From Panagrolaimus kolymaensis (taxonomy: Eukaryota > Nematoda > Chromadorea > Rhabditida > Panagrolaimidae): a DNA stretch of 64,000 nucleotides. Positions 57,990 to 64,000 of the stretch are shown here, piece by piece. Below the pieces are notes generated by a model, which saw nothing but the letters and a program-made list of their open reading frames with translations, did no database searches and had not been told where the DNA came from. How positions within the stretch are numbered: position 1 is the first letter of the stretch; every line of letters starts with the position of its first letter. Made by a program: the position numbers and the translations under genes. The stretch is taken from NCBI GenBank assembly GCA_028622995.1, contig JAJQJQ010000006.1, forward strand, positions 930,001 to 994,000, written 5' to 3'.

Positions 57990-59250
57990 ATTCGCACACA
58001 AAAAATCAAAAAAGTAAGTAAGTTTTACAGTTTTAACGCGCGAGTCGAGCAGCCCCCATCCTTTCATCTTCTTGAAACTTTTTTCTTCCTAACTAACTGT
58101 GAGCTTTTCCTCATCCATCCAAAATTTACTTTCTTCAGTTTTTTTAAGCTTTCAACAATCATCAACAAGTTTTTATTATTTATTTTTTTCTTCCAAGCCA
58201 AGAAGGTAAAAAAATTTTTTTTGGTTGAGGAGAGCCCACTCATTGAAATAGCTAATAACGACGACGAAACGAGGCAACGAGAAGATTTCCTTCCTTCCTT
58301 CTGTTTTTTTTTCTTCATCTTCTCGCGCAATATGAATGACATAAATTAGAAGAAGAAAAAAATCGAAGAAAGCAAGAAAAACGAAAAACGAACGCCATTG
58401 CGCAAAAATATTTTTTGGAAGAAAAAAGAAAGTTAGTTAACTAACTTTCGTCAGAAAAAAAATTGTTGCTGATTTTTTGTTACTGGCTTGCTTTTGGTTG
58501 CTGCTGGCTGCTGGTTGTTGTCAAACAGAGATTTCCTTAAGCTCTAGCTCTATAGCTTGAGAGAAAAGGAGAGAAAAAAAAATCAAATAACAGCAGTGCT
58601 AAAAAAACGTGCGGATATCTCTGTCTTTTCTTTTTTTGCCCCTTGGCTTGCAGGCTTTCTCTTCTTGTTTTTACTGCTTTGCTGCTTTCTATTTTTTTTT
58701 ATATTTTAAGTCGAAGAAAGAAGTCATCAACGAAAGAAAGACACAAGTGTTCCCATTTTTCTTCTTCTTGCTTTTCTCTAACTTTCTTTCCTGTCGCAGT
58801 CGTCACAGTTTTCTTCGTTATTTGATTTCTTTCTTTTTTCTCTCACTTTTTTTTATTTCCTTAGGATCAAAAAAATGAAAGAAAGAGTTAAAACTTTTGC
58901 TGCCTGTTTGCTATTTTTTGAGAGATTTTCTTTAGTAAGTTTGTCTCTCTCTTTTTTTATAAATCTCGCTTTATTAGAGAGATTTGAAAAAGCTGAAAGT
59001 AAGAAAAAAAAATCAAAAGAGAAATTGGGAAAATTGCGGTGGTGGAAGGCCTCTTTTTTTTTATCCTCGAAAATGAGGACGAAAGTTGATTGTTTTTGCT
59101 TTATTTTATAAAAAATTTATTGGTATTGTGTTTTTTATTTTATTTATTCAAATAAGAAAAAAATTTTCGTCTTCTGTTTTATTTTTTCTTTTTCTTTTGA
59201 ATTTAAAATTTAATATTTTTATTTCTTGCCGAAACCCACTTGTTAAATAC
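57990..59250. promoter_or_regulatory. Motif-poor, CT-rich region upstream of ketn-1 (candidate promoter)
   Basis: CAGTT(T/A) thins out to three copies in about 1.25 kb. The sequence changes to CTTCTT, TCTCTCTC, GCTGCTGGCTGCTGG and GACGACGA words, similar to the region upstream of the short-isoform ATG (25.9-26.2 kb). It also contains a 22-bp perfect palindrome at 58428-58449. Short plus-strand frames (58609-58878, 58875-59111) are Phe/Ser/Lys-rich and not credible genes. Confidence 0.4.
58428..58449. repeat. 22-bp perfect palindrome
   Basis: GAAAGTTAGTTAAC and its exact mirror complement, centred on GTTAAC. It could be a dimeric factor site in the candidate ketn-1 promoter. Confidence 0.7.
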
Positions 59251-60961
59251 AGTTTATTTATATATATTAAAATAATTTTCCCAAGTTTAATAACAAAAAT
59301 TAAAGCATGATGACGTTGTTGCCCAGTTTTTAAAACAAAAATTCTATTTTTTATGGAATAATCAACCCTCCTAAATGTACCTCAGTTAAAAAAAAAGAAT
59401 TTATTTTATTTTATTTAAAAAGACAGAAAAACATATTTATGTACAGTTTAATTTTAAAAAATTTTAGCGCGTCCCAAGAAAATTAAATTAAAATATTAAA
59501 AAAGCATTTATGTATGTCAATACCTCAATACTCATTTATTACGATTAAAATAATTCGGAGTGGCTTCCCAAGTAAAATTAACTATGGAAAATGATACTCT
59601 GAAGCGTAAATTTTTTTAATAGTTTTACAAAAAAAAATGAAATTCAGTTAATTTTTTACAAAAAAAGGGCGAATTTTCTGACTCACTTTTATTTAAAATT
59701 TGTGGTATGACTGAGCTTCAGTTAATTTTTAAGCTTTGTTATACTACCTTTTCAAAGAGACAGTTAAAAACATTAAAAAATGACTTTTTTGTATACAAAA
59801 ATTTTAAAAAAAAGCACACTTAATATGATTGGTACAGTTTCAAAAATAAAAGCAAAGCTTATGCAAAGAATCGAAATTTTAATATTTTATTTACAGTTTT
59901 TAAAACAGAAGATACAATTAATTAATGCCCAAGCAAAATAGAAGATGATATCAATAATGAAAACCATACGAAAAATAAAAATCTCCAATCATAAAATTTG
60001 ACATTTTTTTTTCCCCAACGATTTACTTAATTTACAATTTCACAACGCAATCATTTTCAATCAAAGGCGGAGTACAAATGGCCAAACGCAAATTTTTGGA
60101 TTTTTTAATTTTTTTTTAATAGTTAACGACTTATTAAAAAATCTGGAATGGGTTTAAAAAAATTCTTTTCCAAGCTTTCTCTAAGTTAAGTCAAGCTACA
60201 TTTTGGTGCAATCAAATATCAATTTTATTTGAAAACAAAAATTTTTTCTAAGCCTAACTTTTTGTGTCCACATCTACTCCGCCATGATTACGCTGTGGTT
60301 TACTTCTCCCAAAATTCTTTTTCAATTCAGTTAATTTTAATTTTGTTGGTTGAGAAATTTAGTTCAGTTTATTCTTGTACATACTTTATTATAATTTCCA
60401 GCCTTGACATTTCCAACTTTAGTTAAAAACAATAAAAACGAGAGCTCTTTGAGTTAAAAAAAAAAATTATTCCAGAAAACATACTAACATAAAATTACTT
60501 ATTTTACAGTTTCAAAAAAAAGATGAAAAAAAGAAAAATTAAACAGAAAGAAACCATTCAATAAAAAAACCATACACGAGCAACACAGTTTTTTAATGTT
60601 CAAGCCTAATTGAGAATGACATCAATAAATTAAAAAGCCATGGAGAACGAAAAATCTAAGCACTAAAGTATGAATTTTTTTTTCTTCCCGACAAAATTTC
60701 CCTTACGCACTTTTTAAAAGATTGAAAACTTCTATTTCAGTTTATTTTGAAATTAATGAATGAGCTTCAGTTAATTTATAAGATTTATAATAAACTTCGA
60801 TGGTACGTACAGTTAGATAAAAAAATGGTACTATCTTTAAAAAATACATAATTCCTGAAAAATTTAACAGTTTAAAAAATAAATGAAAAAAATTAAGCAA
60901 AAAAGCCATTTAATAATAATAAAAAATATGCAATAGAGCACCGCAATGCACATTTATATAT
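59251..60961. other. Intergenic DNA between the ketn-1 promoter and the dehydrogenase 3' end
   Basis: A/T-rich, with CAGTT(T/A) again frequent and in the same orientation. No coding exon, tRNA or poly(A) structure that I can defend. Confidence 0.45.
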
Positions 60962-63590
60962 TTAATGTTCAAGTAAATTGCTTGCAGGAGAATGATTGGG
61001 TCGCATAAAAACTTTAATGCATCCATCTTCTTTATCATTCATCATTTTAAAGAATTTAGGTCCATCAGCGAGGGTGCCACGATGAGTAATAATAAAATCA
61101 GTATTGAGTTCGCCAGAATGAAGCTTTTCAACGCAATATTTCCAATATTTTTGTGCTGGACATTGTCCGCCCCGAACAGTAACATGCTTTTCCATCATTG
61201 CACCAACGGGAAAATGATTTGCATAACCAGTATAAACTCCAATAATCGAAACATTTCCTCCCTTTTTAACGCAACGGAACATTTCTTGGAAAATTTCCGC
61301 GGTATCAGTTTCAAGTCCTGAAAAAAAAGTTGTAGTCAGTTTAAAAAAAAGCAAAATTTGAATACAGAAAAATATTTCTTTCTCCAGAAAAAATGCTAAA
61401 TTATTTTAAACGGCGACAGTTAAATTTTCCCTTCTTGCCCAACCCAATACAGTTTTAAATAACTCACAAAAAAGAAAAAATTAACAATATGGTTTACTTT
61501 ACAAAAGCATATTATAATGTATGGAATAAAATACAATTTTTGTTCGAAGGCAGTTTTAAAAAATTTGCAAAATTATATTAAAAAAAAGTTGGTTGAGGAT
61601 ACAGTTTTTTCTTGTTTAAAAAAATGCTTGATTATATTTAATTTTTTCAATCCTCTATGAAGATTCAGAAACAGTCAGTAAAATTTCCCGTTCATATAAA
61701 TGAAACTCAGTTTAAAATGATCTAAAAAAAATGAGGAATGAAAAATCCCACCAAATAAAAAATGGCGACCAGAGTTTCAGTTTTTTTGCATAAATAATTT
61801 TTTGTTTTGTTTGAATTTTTTGGACAAAATTTTCCACCGAATGAATTAAATTTTTAAATGAAGAAGATAAGTGCGATTTAAAAAGCCTCCCATATTTCAT
61901 GGAAACTTTTTTTGGGATAAAGAATTAATGAAACCCTAACTTTTGAAAACGTTTAAAAAAATGGATGAAAAGAAACATTAAACGCATGTATAAGGTTTGC
62001 GACAGTTTGAAAAAATAAAACAATCAACTTTAAAAATTTAATGAAATTGAAGCTTCACATCATTCTCCCAATTTTTTTAAAAATATATTGAAATTATAAG
62101 TTTTTACAAAACTTCAAAAGAAATCAGTTAAATTTTTCGGCAACATAAAATCGATTACAGTTTTAAATAACTCCCCAATTCCTTAGAAATTATGATATAA
62201 AAAATAAATTTAAAAAATTTTAGTTTACGAGAATGAATGGAAAAAAATTATGAATGCAAGCAAGGAGTTCTTCTGAAACAGTTTTATAAAATTAATTAAC
62301 TTTTATCTTTATAAAGCCGTTTAATATCATGTTTGATAGTTTTAAAAAAATTCTAAAGTTTTATAACTCTTCTTGTTTCACCTTATTGCAGTTTAAAAAC
62401 AAATTAATTAAATAACAAAAAAAGACATTAGCAAAAACTTCCAAACTAGAACTCAGTTTTAAAAAAATCCCCTGCTTACCTAATGTCATTTCAATTTTAT
62501 GAACCCATGATTCAACATAATCAAATCCAGCGCATTCAATTGCAACATCCACGCCACTTTCAAGATTGAGACGTTGTCGAATGGCAGTATAAACATCTTC
62601 ATCTTTAAAATTAATTACATCGATATTAAGTTTATTTTTAGCAACATTTAATCGTTCTTGAACGGTATCAATTCCAATAACTTGTTTAGCACCTAAGATT
62701 TGGCACCATCGAGCGCACATAAGTCCAATGGGTCCTGTAAATAAAAAAAGTTGGAATTGGATGACAGTTAAGAAAAAAATAATTGTGACATACCTAAGCC
62801 CCAAATAGCTACAGTTGAACCTTCTTTAACTTCACCAAGTTTAGCACCGTGAAGGGAAGTTGGAATAACATCGGTGAGATAAAGAGCCTTTTCATCGGGA
62901 ATATCATCGGGGAGAACAAAACAGTTAACATCGGCAAATGAAACTCGAACATATTCTGCATCGCCGCCTAAGAAAATTTTTTTTATTTAAATGTAAACAA
63001 CAGAATTTAATATTAAATATATGGAAAGCAGTTAAAATTTCAATTATATTTAATATTACTAAAATCGTAAGCAACAGTTTTAAAAAATTTAAGTACACCA
63101 AAAAAATTAAAAATATTAAAAATATGGGATCACTGATGGTGGCAGTTAAAAATTGCTTTTGTTTATGGGAAATATTAATGTACAATTTAAAAAAAATATA
63201 ATATAAAATTTTACCATCAATAAATGATTATTTTAATAATTAATAATTATTTATACAAAAAAAATAAAATGGTGCACTGCAGTTTAAAAATTAAAAAAAA
63301 TTCACCACAGCGACTATGATTCCTCAGTTTATAATAATTTTTATAATATTTATTCTTACCTGGAACTCCTCCAGTTAAATGAGAATATCCATGAATGGCG
63401 GAAAGTCGATCACCATACATATTATCCATCGTTTGAGATGGATTTGTTTTATCACAAAGAGTGAACTGCTCTTGTTGGCAGAAATTGCATAATCCACATG
63501 CAATAGCAAAAGCACAACAAACACGTTGACCGATTTTAATTTTGGTTACTTCACTTCCAATTTCTTCTACGAATCCCATAAATTCATGGC
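60962..63590 (-). CDS. Zinc-dependent alcohol/formaldehyde dehydrogenase-like enzyme (5' end outside the window)
   Basis: Four exons: 63360-63590, 62794-62967, 62480-62734 and 60962-61317, all in frame, giving about 337 C-terminal residues. The chain starts at HEFMGFVEEIG, part of the catalytic-zinc GHE motif. Next comes the structural-zinc set CGLCNFCQQEQFTLC (four Cys), then GGDAEYVRVSFADVN, typical of glutathione-independent formaldehyde dehydrogenase/threonine dehydrogenase-like MDRs. The nucleotide-binding loop is WGLGPIGLMCARWCQILGA, followed by IGID, whose Asp favours NAD(H). It probably oxidises a small alcohol or aldehyde in the cytosol; the substrate cannot be inferred. The N-terminal residues, including the first zinc Cys, must lie in an exon right of 64,000. 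Introns carry the CAGTT motif. Confidence 0.85.
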
Positions 63591-64000
63591 CTAAAAAAAG
63601 AAGTTAATAAAGCACTCAGTTATTAAAAAAAATTTGTTATACTAGAAAAATGTTTGAAGTTTTAATGGATTCAGAAAATTTTAAAAATACTTTGCATCAT
63701 TCATTCAGTTTTTATATTTGATGGTAAATATCTACATTCCCGTTTAAATCTCTCTTAATTTTTTGTAAATTTTCCAATATCAAACTATATTTTTTTCAGA
63801 CAATTTTTATGGCTTAGATTTTTTTCCTAACTATTTTCGTGATTTTTCGAATTTTTTTGATCAGTAGCCAAAAATTTAACTCAGTTTTTACATTCTAAGA
63901 TTTTTTTTAAATTTGTATTTCTGCCTCTTCACACACTGCGGTCAAGATCACTTCATTAACGCTAACTTATTCATATTACACAGTTTTAAATATTTTTTAA
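63591..64000 (-). other. 5' intron of the dehydrogenase gene, cut by the window end
   Basis: More than 400 bp with no exon. Contains CAGTT copies near 63617, 63706, 63881 and 63981. Confidence 0.5.

Larger units (their letters stand above)
26341..63986 (+). repeat. Dispersed, single-orientation CAGTT(T/A) motif array
   Basis: The motif CAGTT(T/A), commonly followed by A/T runs (CAGTTTAAAA, CAGTTTTTT, CAGTTAAAAA), recurs through all introns and intergenic DNA from 26341 to the right end. Hand counts: 12 in 41,000-42,000, 13 in 46,000-47,000, 12 in 54,400-55,400 and 8 in 60,000-61,000. Chance expectation at about 75% A+T is near 0.6 per kb per strand. The reverse complement is rare. Exons lack it, but even introns of 59 bp (62735-62793) and 111 bp (33530-33640) carry one or two. 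Bases 5' of the motif are usually a unique, more G/C-containing 15-30-mer. The origin is unknown; see findings. Confidence 0.85.

Noticed and set aside
26341..63986. CRISPR array interpretation of the spaced CAGTT motif
   Set aside because: Repeat unit is far too short, spacing varies from about 20 to 280 bp, and the context is a nematode chromosome with introns.
26341..63986. CAGTTT as antisense 3' splice sites or recursive splice sites of ketn-1
   Set aside because: The motif lies on the strand opposite ketn-1 and also fills intergenic DNA and another gene's introns; it lacks a consistent polypyrimidine tract before CAG.

Overview
The window looks like an A/T-rich nematode chromosome segment. 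The evidence is a kettin-type giant sarcomeric protein, a nematode-style 7TM chemoreceptor, many 45-60 bp introns with TTTTCAG-like acceptors and GTAAGT-like donors, AATAAA poly(A) signals and an RTE-clade LINE. I cannot fix the genus or clade. All exon models below were assembled by eye from splice signals, with reading-frame phase checked at every junction.

Layout. 0-6.2 kb is gene-dense: the 5' part of an unknown minus-strand gene, a small C/EBP-like bZIP protein, a Pro/Gln-rich protein with one C-terminal membrane span (the only plus-strand gene), a 111-aa membrane-anchored helical protein, a 38-aa candidate micropeptide gene, and a 7TM receptor. At 7.4-10.45 kb sits a complete, apparently young RTE-type LINE with an intact 940-aa ORF and an 11-bp target-site duplication. 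10.5-13.7 kb is gene-free A/T-rich DNA. From 54.55 kb down to 13.85 kb on the minus strand runs one huge gene, a kettin (ketn-1) orthologue. I resolve 25 coding exons, all in frame, giving about 5,032 aa and about 34 Ig domains. A second start at 25.6 kb, in a leader that reads straight through a splice acceptor, predicts a short isoform of about 3,435 aa. The right end (60.96 to at least 63.59 kb) holds the 3' four exons of a zinc-dependent alcohol/formaldehyde dehydrogenase-like gene that runs off the window.

The most unusual signal is in non-coding DNA. From about 26.3 kb to the right end, introns and intergenic DNA carry a short motif, CAGTT(T/A), always in the same orientation, at roughly 8-13 copies per kb where sampled (about 0.6 per kb expected). 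It is nearly absent from the left 26 kb, and the border falls inside ketn-1, next to the short-isoform leader. Even 60-110 bp introns in the domain carry a copy; exons, transposon insertions and a few CT-rich islands do not. Each copy tends to have a unique, more G/C-rich 15-30 nt tag immediately 5' of it and homopolymeric A/T 3' of it. This resembles the organisation of motif-driven small-RNA (21U/piRNA-like) clusters, but the identity of the motif is inference.

Other mobile DNA: two 241-bp hAT-like MITEs with different 8-bp target duplications, a 744-bp hAT-like element inserted directly into one CAGTT motif, a 200-bp nested palindromic element, and a diverged 1.2-kb tandem duplication just upstream of the ketn-1 start.
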